A stretch of DNA of 64,000 nt from Scatomonas sp963928055 (lineage in GTDB: Bacteria; Bacillota; Clostridia; Lachnospirales; Lachnospiraceae): the NCBI GenBank assembly GCA_963928055.1, contig CAWVDN010000001.1:1116001-1180000 (forward strand). The letters run 5' to 3'. Of this stretch, positions 8,209 through 16,450 are shown in pieces. The notes under the pieces were generated by a model. It saw only the letters and a program-made list of their open reading frames with translations, was not told where the DNA came from and did not search any database. The position numbers and the translations under genes are program-made. Positions within the stretch are counted from its first letter, which is position 1. Each line of letters opens with the position of its first letter.

Positions 8209-8236
8209 GGGTTTTTGGTGGGTTAGTCAAAAACCC
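8209..8236 (-). promoter_or_regulatory. Leader hairpin upstream of rpmJ
   Basis: GGGTTTTT and AAAAACCC form an 8-bp stem in the leader between the rpmJ promoter and its ribosome site. There is no T-run, so attenuation is not evident. Confidence 0.3.
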
Positions 8237-8257
8237 GCGCACAAAAGTTCGTTTTAT

Positions 8258-8286
8258 AGTATAGCACTGTGTTTCTCTGAATGCAA
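8258..8286 (-). promoter_or_regulatory. Promoter of the rpmJ-rpsM-rpsK-rpsD-rpoA-rplQ unit
   Basis: TTGCAT, 17 bases, TATACT on the minus strand, immediately after the infA terminator. It divides the r-protein cluster into two transcription units. Confidence 0.75.
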
Positions 8287-8296
8287 GCAAAATTTC

Positions 8297-8333
8297 AAAA
8301 AAAGAGACGCCTTCCCCTTCGGGAAAGCGTCCC
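8297..8333 (-). terminator. Terminator after infA
   Basis: GGGACGC and GCGTCTC (G-U allowed) with an inner TTTCCC/GGGGAA pairing form a compact stem followed by seven T on the minus strand. It ends the S10-spc transcript. Confidence 0.85.
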
Positions 8334-8342
8334 TGATCTCTT

Positions 8343-8561
8343 TTATTTATCTCTCCAGATAATGCGTCCCTTGTCCAGGTCGTAGGGAGAAAGTTCGATG
8401 GTAACTTTATCTCCCGGCAGGATCCGGATAAAATTCATGCGGAGTTTACCGCTGATATGAGCCAGCACCACATGCTTGTTCTCCAGTTCTACCTTGAACA
8501 TGGCGTTGGGCAGCTTCTCCAGCACGCGTCCCTCCACTTCAATTACATCTGCCTTTGACAT
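8343..8561 (-). CDS. infA: Translation initiation factor IF-1
   Basis: 72-residue OB-fold protein that occupies the 30S A site during initiation. MSKADVIEVEGRVLEKLPNA and the C-terminal YDLDKGRIIWR are typical. Its start lies 19 bases inside the end of the KOW gene, where AAGGAGG provides the ribosome site, so translation is probably coupled. Confidence 0.98.
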   Translation of the reverse strand: MSKADVIEVEGRVLEKLPNAMFKVELENKHVVLAHISGKLRMNFIRILPGDKVTIELSPYDLDKGRIIWRDK

Positions 8562-8836
8562 ACATTGACCTCCTTGTCCTTAATTGCCTTGCGGATATCT
8601 TCATCCCGTATCTCCTGTCCGGCCGCGGTCCGCTCCGTAAGGATCCGGGCCACCTGATGATCCGGCTGGATATGCATCTTTTTCTTTTTTTTGGGCCGGT
8701 CCAGCTTTCGGTTTCTTCCGTTGACCAGGTACACAAAGGTCCCGTCGTCATGAAGCACCATATACAGCTCTCCTTTGTCATGTCCTGCCAGGCTTCTGGC
8801 AAACATGCCCTTCTGCATCTGCTCTGCCATCCCCAT
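8543..8836 (-). CDS. KOW-domain RNA-binding protein (L14e-like)
   Basis: 97 residues. The core GMFARSLAGHDKGELYMVL resembles a KOW/SH3-like RNA-binding fold, followed by a very basic stretch (DRPKKKKKMH). Proteins of this kind sit between map and infA in many Firmicutes and are annotated as L14e-like ribosomal proteins of unknown role. The ATG at 8836 overlaps the map stop (TGATG), so coupling replaces a strong ribosome site; a GTG at 8839 is an alternative start. Confidence 0.8.
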   Translation of the reverse strand: MGMAEQMQKGMFARSLAGHDKGELYMVLHDDGTFVYLVNGRNRKLDRPKKKKKMHIQPDHQVARILTERTAAGQEIRDEDIRKAIKDKEVNVCQRQM

Positions 8837-9591
8837 CACCTGGTCAAGGTCAGCAGTTCCGGCTCGCCGTCTGTGATCAGAACTGTGTTCTCGTAATGCG
8901 CGGACAGCGAACCATCCTCGGTCACTACCGTCCAGTCGTCATCCAGCCAGCAGACCTCGGCGGTTCCCATATCGATCATGGGCTCAATGGCCAGGGTCAT
9001 TCCCGGCTGCAGCCGGATACCCCGGCTTTTGCAGACGAAATTGGGGATCTGCGGATCCTCGTGAAGATGGGTCCCGATGCCATGGCCTACCAGATCCCGG
9101 ACCACTCCGTACCCGAAGCTTTCCGCGTACGTTCCGATGGCCGCCGAGATCTCATGGAGATGATGGCCTGCTTTAGCGAATTTTATCCCCTCAAAGAAGG
9201 ACTGCTTTGTCACATCAATGAGTTGCTGCGCCTCCGGGCTGATCTTTCCCACTCCGTAGGTCCTGGCAGCGTCAGAATGGTAGCCCTGATAGATCAGGCC
9301 GGCGTCCAGACTGACAATATCCCCTTCCTTCAGGATGCGCTCCTTTTTGGGGATGCCGTGGACCACCTCGTCATTGACCGAAACACAGATAGAGGCAGGA
9401 TACCCCTCATAATTCTTGAAATTGGGGATACACCCCAGTTCCCGGATCATTCTTTCCCCTTCGTGATCGATCTCCCAGGTAGAAATACCCGGCCGGATGA
9501 TCTTCGCAAGCTCGTCGTGAACCTGCTCAAGAAGTCTGCCTGCATGTCTCATGAGTTGGATCTCATGGGCAGTTTTAATTGAAACGGACAT
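8836..9591 (-). CDS. map: Methionine aminopeptidase type I
   Basis: 251-residue metal enzyme that removes the initiator Met from new proteins. Metal ligands are recognisable in SLDAGLIYQGYHSDAART, GHGIGTHLHEDPQIP and the final TVVTEDGSLSAHYENTV. It starts 4 bases after the adk stop with TAGGAGAG as ribosome site and overlaps the next gene, so it belongs to the adk-map-KOW-infA string. Confidence 0.97.
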   Translation of the reverse strand: MSVSIKTAHEIQLMRHAGRLLEQVHDELAKIIRPGISTWEIDHEGERMIRELGCIPNFKNYEGYPASICVSVNDEVVHGIPKKERILKEGDIVSLDAGLIYQGYHSDAARTYGVGKISPEAQQLIDVTKQSFFEGIKFAKAGHHLHEISAAIGTYAESFGYGVVRDLVGHGIGTHLHEDPQIPNFVCKSRGIRLQPGMTLAIEPMIDMGTAEVCWLDDDWTVVTEDGSLSAHYENTVLITDGEPELLTLTR

Positions 9592-9595
9592 ACGA

Positions 9596-10240
9596 TTACT
9601 CTCCTAATATCTTGACGATATCCTGGAAGACCACATCAATGTCCTGGGTGCCGTCTACCTCCCGCAGGGCGCCGGCCGCCTTGTAGTAATCGATCAGCGG
9701 CTGTGTCTGGGCATGGTAAACATCCAGACGTTTCTTTACAGTCTCCGGTTTATCGTCATCTCTTAAAACAAGATTGTTCCCGCAGTGATCGCAGATGCCT
9801 TCTGCCTTGGGCGGGTTATAAGTCAAATGATAGGTGGCTCCGCAGGAAAGGCAGGCACGGCGTCCGGACATTCTGTTGATGATATTGGAATCCGGCACCT
9901 CTACATTCACTGCGTAGTCAATGGCCTCGCCCCGTTTATTCAGAGCGTCCGTCAGAGCCTCCGCCTGGGGGATCGTCCGGGGAAAGCCGTCCAGCACATA
10001 GCCTTTAGCCGCATCCGGCTGAGAGATCCTGTCTACCACCAGGTCACAGGTCAGCTCGTCCGGCACCAGCAGGCCCTGGTCCATATAGCTTTTTGCCTTT
10101 TTGCCCAGTTCTGTGCCTTCTTTGATGTTTGCCCGGAAGATATCTCCTGTGGAGATGTGGGGAATCCCGTATTTCTCAGCGATCTTTTTTGCCTGCGTAC
10201 CCTTGCCGGCTCCCGGCGCGCCTAACATGATAATCTTCAT
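9596..10240 (-). CDS. adk: Adenylate kinase
   Basis: 214 residues; interconverts ATP, AMP and ADP. MKIIMLGAPGAGKGTQ is the P-loop and DGFPRTIPQAE the AMP site. The LID carries a CLSCG pair and a CDHCG pair, i.e. the zinc-binding LID of Gram-positive enzymes. The frame extends to 10333, but the ATG at 10240 has AGGAGAGG upstream and matches the family. Confidence 0.98.
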   Translation of the reverse strand: MKIIMLGAPGAGKGTQAKKIAEKYGIPHISTGDIFRANIKEGTELGKKAKSYMDQGLLVPDELTCDLVVDRISQPDAAKGYVLDGFPRTIPQAEALTDALNKRGEAIDYAVNVEVPDSNIINRMSGRRACLSCGATYHLTYNPPKAEGICDHCGNNLVLRDDDKPETVKKRLDVYHAQTQPLIDYYKAAGALREVDGTQDIDVVFQDIVKILGE

Positions 10241-10290
10241 ATACAATACCTCTCCTGTTCTGTAATTCCGCGGTCTGCCGCAACATAAGA

Positions 10291-10322
10291 TAAGGCTGCG
10301 GCGCTTCCGCGCCACAACCTTA
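10291..10322 (-). promoter_or_regulatory. GNRA-capped hairpin between secY and adk
   Basis: On the minus-strand RNA a 14-bp stem (TAAGGTTGTGGCGC with GCGCCGCAGCCTTA) is closed by a GGAA tetraloop. The G-U pairs form only on the minus strand, which points to an RNA function. No T-run follows. It lies at the 5' end of any transcript from the adk promoter. Confidence 0.5.
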
Positions 10323-10350
10323 CTATAGCACAATCATATCAATCATTCAA
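10322..10350 (-). promoter_or_regulatory. Possible promoter for adk-map-infA
   Basis: TTGAAT, 17 bases, TATAGT. The -35 box is formed by the last codons of secY. It would add a second entry point for adk and its followers. Confidence 0.5.
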
Positions 10351-11646
10351 GAATCCTTTATAGTTGCGGACAAGCATCATAGATTCCATCTGCTTCATGG
10401 TTTCCAGAATAACAGATACGATAATGATCAGAGACGTGCCGCCAAAGGAAACCTGGGCACTGAACAGTCCGTTGAAAATATACGGGATCACGGCCACGAT
10501 GGTCAGTCCGGCAGCCCCGATAAAGATCACGTATTTCAGAACGGAATTCAGATAATCCACCGTTGCCTTTCCGGGCCGGATGCCCGGGATAAATCCGCCC
10601 TGCTTTCTCATGTTATCCGCCACCTCTATGGGATTAAAGGTAATGGATGTATAGAAATAGGCGAAGAAGATCACCAGCACCACGTAGAGGATCAGTCCCA
10701 GGGTCAGCAGCCAGTTCTGGGGATTAAACCAGTTGCTGGAGCTGAACATGTTAATGATCGTACCACCCACTCCGGAAGGCGTTTTCCCTGTAAAAGTAGT
10801 GACGATCCCCGGCAGGGACATGATGGACGATGCAAAGATGATCGGGATCACGCCTGCGGTGTTCACCTTCAGGGGGATATGGGAAGACTGGCCTCCCACA
10901 AGGCGTCTGCCTACCATTTTCTTGGAATACTGTACCGGGATCCTGCGCTCCGCGCCGTTCAGCACCAGTACCAGGAAGATGAGACCCAGGATCACCGCGA
11001 AGATGATGACCCAGGCCAGCGCCGCCCTGGCGATGGTCTGCCCGGCGACAAAGTTCTGATACAAGGTGATCATGTCCTGAGGAACTCTGGAGAGGATATT
11101 GATCAGCAGGACCATGGAAATACCATTTCCGATGCCCTTGTCATTGATCTGCTCTCCCACCCACATCAGGAACGCGGAACCGGCGGTCAGGGAGAAGGCC
11201 ACTACGATGATGTTAACGGCATTTACTTCCAGGATCAGACGGTTTCCGAATCCGATGGCCATGGCGAAGCTCTCAAAGAGAGCCAGGCCTACCGTCAGGT
11301 AACGGGTTATCTTATTGAGTTTCTTTCTCCCCTCCGCTCCATCTCTCTGCATTTCCTCCAGCTTCGGGATCGCGATAGTCAGAAGCTGGATGATAATGGA
11401 GGATGTAATATAAGGGGTGATGCTGAGGGCAAAAATGGAAAAGTTCGTGAAGCCTCCTCCGGTAAACGCATTTAAAAAGGAGAAGGCATCCGTGCCGTTG
11501 TTGAGATACTGATTAAAGAAATCAGTATCTACCCCGGGCACGGGGATCTGGGAACCTACCCGGATCACGATCAGCATCAGAACTACATACAAAATCCTAC
11601 GACGAACTTCTTTAATCCGAAAAGCATCCCGTAAGGTTTTAAACAT
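10339..11646 (-). CDS. secY: Protein translocase subunit SecY
   Basis: 435-residue channel protein of the Sec translocon with ten predicted membrane helices. Typical segments are IPVPGVD near residue 36, the plug and lateral-gate region SIFALSITPYITSSIIIQL, and the C-terminal YKGFL. The start overlaps the rplO stop by one base (TGATG), implying coupled translation. Confidence 0.98.
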   Translation of the reverse strand: MFKTLRDAFRIKEVRRRILYVVLMLIVIRVGSQIPVPGVDTDFFNQYLNNGTDAFSFLNAFTGGGFTNFSIFALSITPYITSSIIIQLLTIAIPKLEEMQRDGAEGRKKLNKITRYLTVGLALFESFAMAIGFGNRLILEVNAVNIIVVAFSLTAGSAFLMWVGEQINDKGIGNGISMVLLINILSRVPQDMITLYQNFVAGQTIARAALAWVIIFAVILGLIFLVLVLNGAERRIPVQYSKKMVGRRLVGGQSSHIPLKVNTAGVIPIIFASSIMSLPGIVTTFTGKTPSGVGGTIINMFSSSNWFNPQNWLLTLGLILYVVLVIFFAYFYTSITFNPIEVADNMRKQGGFIPGIRPGKATVDYLNSVLKYVIFIGAAGLTIVAVIPYIFNGLFSAQVSFGGTSLIIIVSVILETMKQMESMMLVRNYKGFLND

Positions 11647-12086
11647 CAGATCACCTCGGCTGTTCCACCTGCTGCCTCAATTTTGGCTTTTGCACTTTCA
11701 CTGAATGCATTTACTTTTACTGTCAGCTTTTTGGAAAGTTCTCCGGTTCCCAGGATCTTTACGCCATCTCTGGGGTTGGAGACCAGGCCGCACTCCTGAA
11801 GGGAAGCAACGGTAACCTCCGCGCCATCCTCAAATCTTTCCAGCGCGCTTACATTGATCGCAACGATCTCCTTGGAATTTCTGCAGGTGAAGCCTCTCTT
11901 GGGAAGTCTTCTGTACAGAGGCATCTGGCCGCCCTCGAAGCCCGGTCTGGGCGCTCCGGAACGAGCCTTCTGTCCTTTATGTCCTTTTCCGGCGGTTTTG
12001 CCGTTTCCTGAGCCATGACCACGGCCCCGGCGGAAATTATCGCTGTGTCTGGATCCCTCCGCAGGATGCAAATTTGATAAATCCAT
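11646..12086 (-). CDS. rplO: Ribosomal protein uL15
   Basis: 146 residues. The Gly-rich basic N-terminus (MDLSNLHPAEGSRH, then RRGRGHGSGNGKTAGKGHKG) reaches into the 50S core, and the C-terminal half carries the globular domain. It lies between rpmD and secY as in nearly all bacteria. Confidence 0.98.
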   Translation of the reverse strand: MDLSNLHPAEGSRHSDNFRRGRGHGSGNGKTAGKGHKGQKARSGAPRPGFEGGQMPLYRRLPKRGFTCRNSKEIVAINVSALERFEDGAEVTVASLQECGLVSNPRDGVKILGTGELSKKLTVKVNAFSESAKAKIEAAGGTAEVI

Positions 12087-12110
12087 TGTGTACCTCCTTA
12101 TCAGTAAAGC

Positions 12111-12293
12111 TTACGCTTCTTCCACTTTCAACAGATAGCCTACCTGCTTTACCATACCGCGGGTAGCAGCATTGTCGGGAAGCTCAACTGTGTGATTCAG
12201 TTTCCGAAGGCCCATGGCCTCCACTGTTTTTTTATGCTTCGGTACGCATCCGATAGTGGATTTTACCAAAGTGATTTTTAATTTATCTGCCAT
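12111..12293 (-). CDS. rpmD: Ribosomal protein uL30
   Basis: 60-residue bacterial-type L30, starting MADKLKITLVKSTIGC and containing the KHKKTVEAMGLRKLN motif. The gap to rpsE is 13 bases. Confidence 0.97.
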   Translation of the reverse strand: MADKLKITLVKSTIGCVPKHKKTVEAMGLRKLNHTVELPDNAATRGMVKQVGYLLKVEEA

Positions 12294-12306
12294 TTTCGAG
12301 TCCTCC

Positions 12307-12816
12307 TTAAGCGAAAATCTCGTCCACGGCCTTGCCGCGCAGTCTTGCCACCTCTTCCGGTGTCTTCAGCTGGCGCAGTCCGTCGATCGTTGCCAAAACT
12401 ACGTTCTGTTTATTTCTGGAACCCAGAGATTTGGTACGGATGTTCTGAATGCCTGCCAGCTCCACTACCGCACGGGCGGGGCCTCCGGCGATGACACCGG
12501 TACCTTCCGGAGCCTTTTTCATCAGAACCTGGGCGCTGCCGAATTTTCCGATGAAATCATGGGTAACACTGTTATTGTCATCTCTGGCAACCGTAACCAG
12601 TTTCTTCATGGCGTCTTCTTTGCCTTTGCGGATGGCCTCCGGAATCTCGGCTGCTTTGCCCAGACCGGCGCCTACATGGCCGTTGCGGTCGCCTACAACT
12701 ACTAACGCGGTAAAACGGAAGTTACGACCACCTTTAACAACTTTGGTAACTCTCTTGATGGAAACAACCTTCTCTTCCAGCTCTAACTGGCTGGCATCAA
12801 TGATTGTATGTCTCAT
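12307..12816 (-). CDS. rpsE: Ribosomal protein uS5
   Basis: 169 residues. It has the double-stranded-RNA-binding N-terminal half (VVKGGRNFRFTALVVVGD) and the C-terminal half with GTGVIAGGPARAVVELAGI. Residues in the first block contribute to decoding accuracy and to spectinomycin response in this family. Confidence 0.98.
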   Translation of the reverse strand: MRHTIIDASQLELEEKVVSIKRVTKVVKGGRNFRFTALVVVGDRNGHVGAGLGKAAEIPEAIRKGKEDAMKKLVTVARDDNNSVTHDFIGKFGSAQVLMKKAPEGTGVIAGGPARAVVELAGIQNIRTKSLGSRNKQNVVLATIDGLRQLKTPEEVARLRGKAVDEIFA

Positions 12817-12836
12817 GTGTTCTTCTCCTTCCTCTC

Positions 12837-13205
12837 TTAGAATTTCAGTCCGGCTTCACGCGCCGCGTCAGCCAGTGCCTGAATCTTTCCGTGATAGATA
12901 AAACCGCCTCTGTCGAATACGACTTCTTCGATGCCTGCTTCTACCGCTTTCTTGCCGATCACGGTGCCCAGATATGCGGCAGCAGCTACATTGTTGGTCT
13001 TCTCCAGCTCCGCTTTCACATCCTTCTGCAGAGTGGAAGCAGAAACCAGGGTACGGCCTGCCGCGTCATCGATGATCTGCGCGTACATGTGGTTGTTGCT
13101 GCGGAATACAGCCAGACGGGGTCTTTCCGCAGTGCCGACGATATGATTGCGCAGTCTTCTATGCTTTTTCTGGCGAACCTGAGTTCTGGATACTTTATTA
13201 ATCAT
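12837..13205 (-). CDS. rplR: Ribosomal protein uL18
   Basis: 122 residues; binds 5S rRNA in the central protuberance. RLAVFRSNNHMYAQIIDD and the C-terminal DRGGFIYHGKIQALADAARE are diagnostic. Confidence 0.98.
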   Translation of the reverse strand: MINKVSRTQVRQKKHRRLRNHIVGTAERPRLAVFRSNNHMYAQIIDDAAGRTLVSASTLQKDVKAELEKTNNVAAAAYLGTVIGKKAVEAGIEEVVFDRGGFIYHGKIQALADAAREAGLKF

Positions 13206-13223
13206 CTCTACACTCTCCTTATA

Positions 13224-13763
13224 TTATTTCTTACCGGTCTTACCAACCTTGCGGCGGATAACTTCATCAGCGTACTTGATACCTTTGCCCTTATAGGGTT
13301 CCGGTCTTCTCTTATCTCTGATATCAGCGGCGTACTGGCCGACTTTCTCTTTACTGATACCCTTGACGATGATCTTGTTGCCGTCTACAGAGGACTCCAG
13401 GCCTTCCGGATCCTCCATCTCAACCGGGTGAGAGTAGCCCAGGTTCAGAACCAGCTTCTTTCCCTGTTTTGCTGCACGATAACCAACGCCGTTTACTTCC
13501 AGAACTTTCTGGTAGCCTTCGCTGACACCGATCACCATATTGTGGATCAGGGTTCTGGTCAGGCCGTGCAGAGCCTTCATTTTCTTCAGATCATTGGGTC
13601 TGGTAACAACTACGTGGCCGTCCTCCAGCTGAATGGTCATTTCAGTGGGAAGGGCTCTCTCCAGAGTTCCCTTGGGGCCTTTTACAGTTACTACATTTCC
13701 CTCTTTGATGTCGACCGTTACTCCGGCGGGGATAGCCACCGGCTGTCTTCCGATACGTGACAT
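13224..13763 (-). CDS. rplF: Ribosomal protein uL6
   Basis: 179 residues with two similar alpha/beta domains; starts MSRIGRQPVAIPAGV and carries the C-terminal RRPEPYKGKGIKYADE signature that contacts the sarcin-ricin loop region. Confidence 0.98.
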   Translation of the reverse strand: MSRIGRQPVAIPAGVTVDIKEGNVVTVKGPKGTLERALPTEMTIQLEDGHVVVTRPNDLKKMKALHGLTRTLIHNMVIGVSEGYQKVLEVNGVGYRAAKQGKKLVLNLGYSHPVEMEDPEGLESSVDGNKIIVKGISKEKVGQYAADIRDKRRPEPYKGKGIKYADEVIRRKVGKTGKK

Positions 13764-13891
13764 ACTGTTATTTCCTCCTGATTAACTTAGATTTTCGGAA
13801 GAGACGCATCTGGTTCTCTTCTGTTTTCAGTTGCTGTGAACGCTTCCTGAAAGCCGGCCCCCGGGGCGGGCTCAACAGGCATGCGGGTCCT

Positions 13892-14293
13892 TTACCATAC
13901 GAAAGCCAGCACTTCGCCGCCCACCTGAAGCTTTCTTGCCTCTTTGTCGGTGATCACGCCCTGGTTGGTGGACAGGATGGCGATTCCCAGTCCGCCCAGA
14001 ACTCTCGGCAGTTCTTCTTTGTTCACATAGATACGAAGACCGGGTTTGGAGATTCTCTTCAGACCGGTAATGATCTTTTCGTTCTTATCCGCGCCGTATT
14101 TCAGAGTGATGCGGATGCTTCTGTGGGGCGCCTCCCCTACCAGATCATACTTCGCGATATATCCCTCGTTTACCAGGATATCTGCGATAGCTATTTTCAT
14201 CTTAGATGCCGGAACATCTACAGTATCGTGCTTTGCGGTATTTGCGTTACGGATTCTTGTAAGCATATCTGCAATCGGATCGCTCATGGACAT
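13892..14293 (-). CDS. rpsH: Ribosomal protein uS8
   Basis: 133 residues, MSMSDPIADMLTRIRNAN to the C-terminal ITDKEARKLQVGGEVLAFVW. The frame opens 22 codons earlier, but the ATG at 14293 has GGAGGAAATACAC before it and fits the family. The gaps on both sides (128 bases to rplF, 184 to rpsN) are much longer than elsewhere in the cluster and hold hairpins and a dispersed repeat. Confidence 0.97.
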   Translation of the reverse strand: MSMSDPIADMLTRIRNANTAKHDTVDVPASKMKIAIADILVNEGYIAKYDLVGEAPHRSIRITLKYGADKNEKIITGLKRISKPGLRIYVNKEELPRVLGGLGIAILSTNQGVITDKEARKLQVGGEVLAFVW

Positions 14294-14369
14294 GTGTATT
14301 TCCTCCTTACATTCTTTTCCACGGATTTCCTTTATCGCTTTATAAACCATATTTAACAAGGATGTTCCT

Positions 14370-14477
14370 TCAACTAAGCTCGACCGGCGCTACCGCTTGG
14401 TCTCGCTAAGGTTCAGGAACGACCTCGCACTAAATTCGCTCTGCGCCCAAAGGCTTGCGCTCATTAAGTGCTTCCGG
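14370..14477. repeat. Dispersed spacer repeat, copy A
   Basis: This stretch between rpsH and rpsN resembles the spacer downstream of the 23S gene. The string GAACGACCTCGCACTA (14420-14435) matches GAACGACCTTCGCACTA in the other copy, and both end in GCGCTCAT-AAGTGCT at the right. A looser relative lies at 43180-43275. Function is unknown. Confidence 0.45.
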
Positions 14478-14663
14478 TCACCAACTTGCTTTCTTTACTC
14501 CAGGGATCTGGCCCTTGTATGCTAACTCACGGAAACAGATACGGCAGATTCCGTATTTTCTCAGGTACGCATGGGGACGTCCACAGATTCTGCAGCGATT
14601 GTATTCTCTGGTGGAGAATTTTGCTTTCCGCTGCTGTTTGATTTTCATTGCTGTTTTAGCCAT
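14478..14663 (-). CDS. rpsN: Ribosomal protein uS14, zinc type
   Basis: 61 residues with two CxxC pairs (NRCRICGRPHAY and GICRICFREL) that bind zinc, the short form common in Gram-positives. Starts MAKTAMKIKQQRKAKFS. A zinc-free paralogue used under zinc limitation, if any, is not in this window. Confidence 0.98.
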   Translation of the reverse strand: MAKTAMKIKQQRKAKFSTREYNRCRICGRPHAYLRKYGICRICFRELAYKGQIPGVKKASW

Positions 14664-14681
14664 GAATCTTTTCCTCCTATA

Positions 14682-15221
14682 TTACTTTGCGAATGGCATA
14701 TTGAATAATCTCAGTAACTCACGGGCTTCCTCGTCAGTCTTAGCGGTTGTAACGAAGATTACATCCATACCTCTGACCTTGTCAACCTTATCATATTCAA
14801 TCTCCGGGAAAATCAGCTGCTCTTTGATGCCGAGCGCGTAATTTCCTCTTCCATCGAAAGCATTGGGATTTACACCGCGGAAGTCACGGACACGGGGCAG
14901 CGCCAGGTTGATGAGACGATCCGCGAACTCATACATCTTGTCGCCTCTTAAGGTAACCTTGCAGCCGATGGCCATGCCCTCTCTGATCTTGAAGTTGGCT
15001 ACGGATTTCTTTGCCTTGGTCACAATGGCCTTCTGGCCGGTGATCCGCTCCATGTCCGCCACGGCGGAATCCAGAAGCTTGGCATTTTCCTTGGCCTCTC
15101 CAACACCCATGTTCACTACGATCTTCTCGAGCTTCGGCACTTCCATAACGTTTTTATATCCGAACTTCTTCGTCATGGCGTCGACGATTTCGTTCTTGTA
15201 CATTTCTTTATATCTGCTCAC
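14682..15221 (-). CDS. rplE: Ribosomal protein uL5
   Basis: 179 residues; binds 5S rRNA and contacts P-site tRNA. KIVVNMGVGEAKENAK and RDFRGVNPNAFDGRGNY are family signatures. It has the usual neighbours rplX and rpsN. Confidence 0.98.
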   Translation of the reverse strand: MSRYKEMYKNEIVDAMTKKFGYKNVMEVPKLEKIVVNMGVGEAKENAKLLDSAVADMERITGQKAIVTKAKKSVANFKIREGMAIGCKVTLRGDKMYEFADRLINLALPRVRDFRGVNPNAFDGRGNYALGIKEQLIFPEIEYDKVDKVRGMDVIFVTTAKTDEEARELLRLFNMPFAK

Positions 15222-15240
15222 GATTTCGGCCTCCTCTCAA

Positions 15241-15549
15241 TTAATCCAGTACTTCGCCTGTGGTCTTGGCAACGCGGACCTTTTTGCCGTCTTCTACCTT
15301 GTAGCCGATTCTGGTCACTTTGCCTTTGTGCAGGTACATAACGTTGGAAATATCAATGGGAGCCTCTTTGTTCACGATCCCGCCCTGCTGATTCTGCATG
15401 CTGGGTTTGGTGTGCTTGGTGATCATGTTGACGCCCTCAACGATCACTTTATTCTTCTTCACATCAACGGAAAGAACTTTTCCCTCTTTATCTTTATCCT
15501 TGCCGGCGATTACCTTCACAGTGTCGCCCTTTTTAATCTTTAATGACAT
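15241..15549 (-). CDS. rplX: Ribosomal protein uL24
   Basis: 102-residue KOW protein that helps start 50S assembly. KKGDTVKVIAGKDKDKEGKV is the KOW motif. Placed between rplN and rplE. Confidence 0.98.
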   Translation of the reverse strand: MSLKIKKGDTVKVIAGKDKDKEGKVLSVDVKKNKVIVEGVNMITKHTKPSMQNQQGGIVNKEAPIDISNVMYLHKGKVTRIGYKVEDGKKVRVAKTTGEVLD

Positions 15550-15559
15550 AGCCGACCTC

Positions 15560-15928
15560 CTATAATACTTCGGGAGCCAGGGAAACGATCTTCATGAACT
15601 GTTTCTCACGGAGCTCTCTGGCTACAGGCCCAAAAATACGAGTTCCTCTGGGAGTCTTATCCTCTTTGATAATCACTGCTGCGTTCTCATCAAACTTGAT
15701 GTAGGAACCGTCTTTGCGGCGTGCGCCCTTTACAGAACGGACCACAACAGCTTTAACAACGTCGCCTTTCTTTACAACGCCGCCAGGTGTTGCATCTTTG
15801 ACCGTGGCAACGATTATATCGCCGATATTCGCATATCTTCTGGTAGATCCGCCCATAACACGAATGCAGAGAATCTCTTTCGCACCGGTGTTATCAGCGA
15901 CCTTCAGTCTGCTTTCCTGCTGAATCAT
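15560..15928 (-). CDS. rplN: Ribosomal protein uL14
   Basis: 122 residues, starting MIQQESRLKVADNTGAKEIL, with the GTRIFGPVARELREKQFMKI C-terminal block that lies at the subunit interface. Confidence 0.98.
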   Translation of the reverse strand: MIQQESRLKVADNTGAKEILCIRVMGGSTRRYANIGDIIVATVKDATPGGVVKKGDVVKAVVVRSVKGARRKDGSYIKFDENAAVIIKEDKTPRGTRIFGPVARELREKQFMKIVSLAPEVL

Positions 15929-15959
15929 GCTGGTATTCCTCCTTTAAGCATTTCTTCAA

Positions 15960-16217
15960 TTATTTCGCTCTCTCAACGATCTCAACCAGTCTCCATCTCT
16001 TGTCCTTGGACAGGGGTCTGGTCTCCATCACTCTTACCGTATCACCGATGTTGCACTCGTTTTTCTCGTCATGTGCTTTTAATTTATAGGTATCCTTTAC
16101 AATCTTCTTGTAAAGCGGATGTTTTACATGGTCCTCGATAGCCACAACAATGGTTTTATCCATCTTGTTGCTGACAACCTTGCCCACACGGACTTTTCTC
16201 AGATTTCTTTCTTCCAC
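15960..16217 (-). CDS. rpsQ: Ribosomal protein uS17
   Basis: 85-residue OB-fold protein of the 30S body. RKVRVGKVVSNKMDKTIVVA and NIGDTVRVMETRPLSKDKRW are typical. Confidence 0.98.
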   Translation of the reverse strand: MEERNLRKVRVGKVVSNKMDKTIVVAIEDHVKHPLYKKIVKDTYKLKAHDEKNECNIGDTVRVMETRPLSKDKRWRLVEIVERAK

Positions 16218-16231
16218 GACCTTGACTCCTT

Positions 16232-16450
16232 TCAGTTGGCTGCGCTTGCTTTCTGAGCAATGACAGTTGAAATTCTGGCAATGTTTTTGCGAACTTCCTT
16301 AATCCGGCTGGTGTTGTCCAGCTGATTGGTCGCATTCTGGAATCTCAGATTAAAGAGCTCCTTTTTAGCAGCTACTAATTCTTCCTGTAATTCTGCAGCT
16401 GATTTAGCTTTTAAATCTTCTACATATTTCTTACTTTTCACTGTTATCAC
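16232..16450 (-). CDS. rpmC: Ribosomal protein uL29
   Basis: 72 residues, two helices. KSAAELQEELVAAKKELFNL and NTSRIKEVRKNIARI are recognisable. Its start overlaps the rplP end by 20 bases, so the two are translationally coupled. Confidence 0.96.
   Translation of the reverse strand: MITVKSKKYVEDLKAKSAAELQEELVAAKKELFNLRFQNATNQLDNTSRIKEVRKNIARISTVIAQKASAAN

Noticed and set aside
10241..10333. N-terminal extension of adenylate kinase by 31 residues
   Set aside because: The extension covers the hairpin and lacks a ribosome site; the ATG at 10240 matches the family and has AGGAGAGG.
13764..13891. Possible small gene between rplF and rpsH
   Set aside because: No start with a ribosome site and no coding pattern; only weak hairpins such as GAAGAGA/TCTCTTC.
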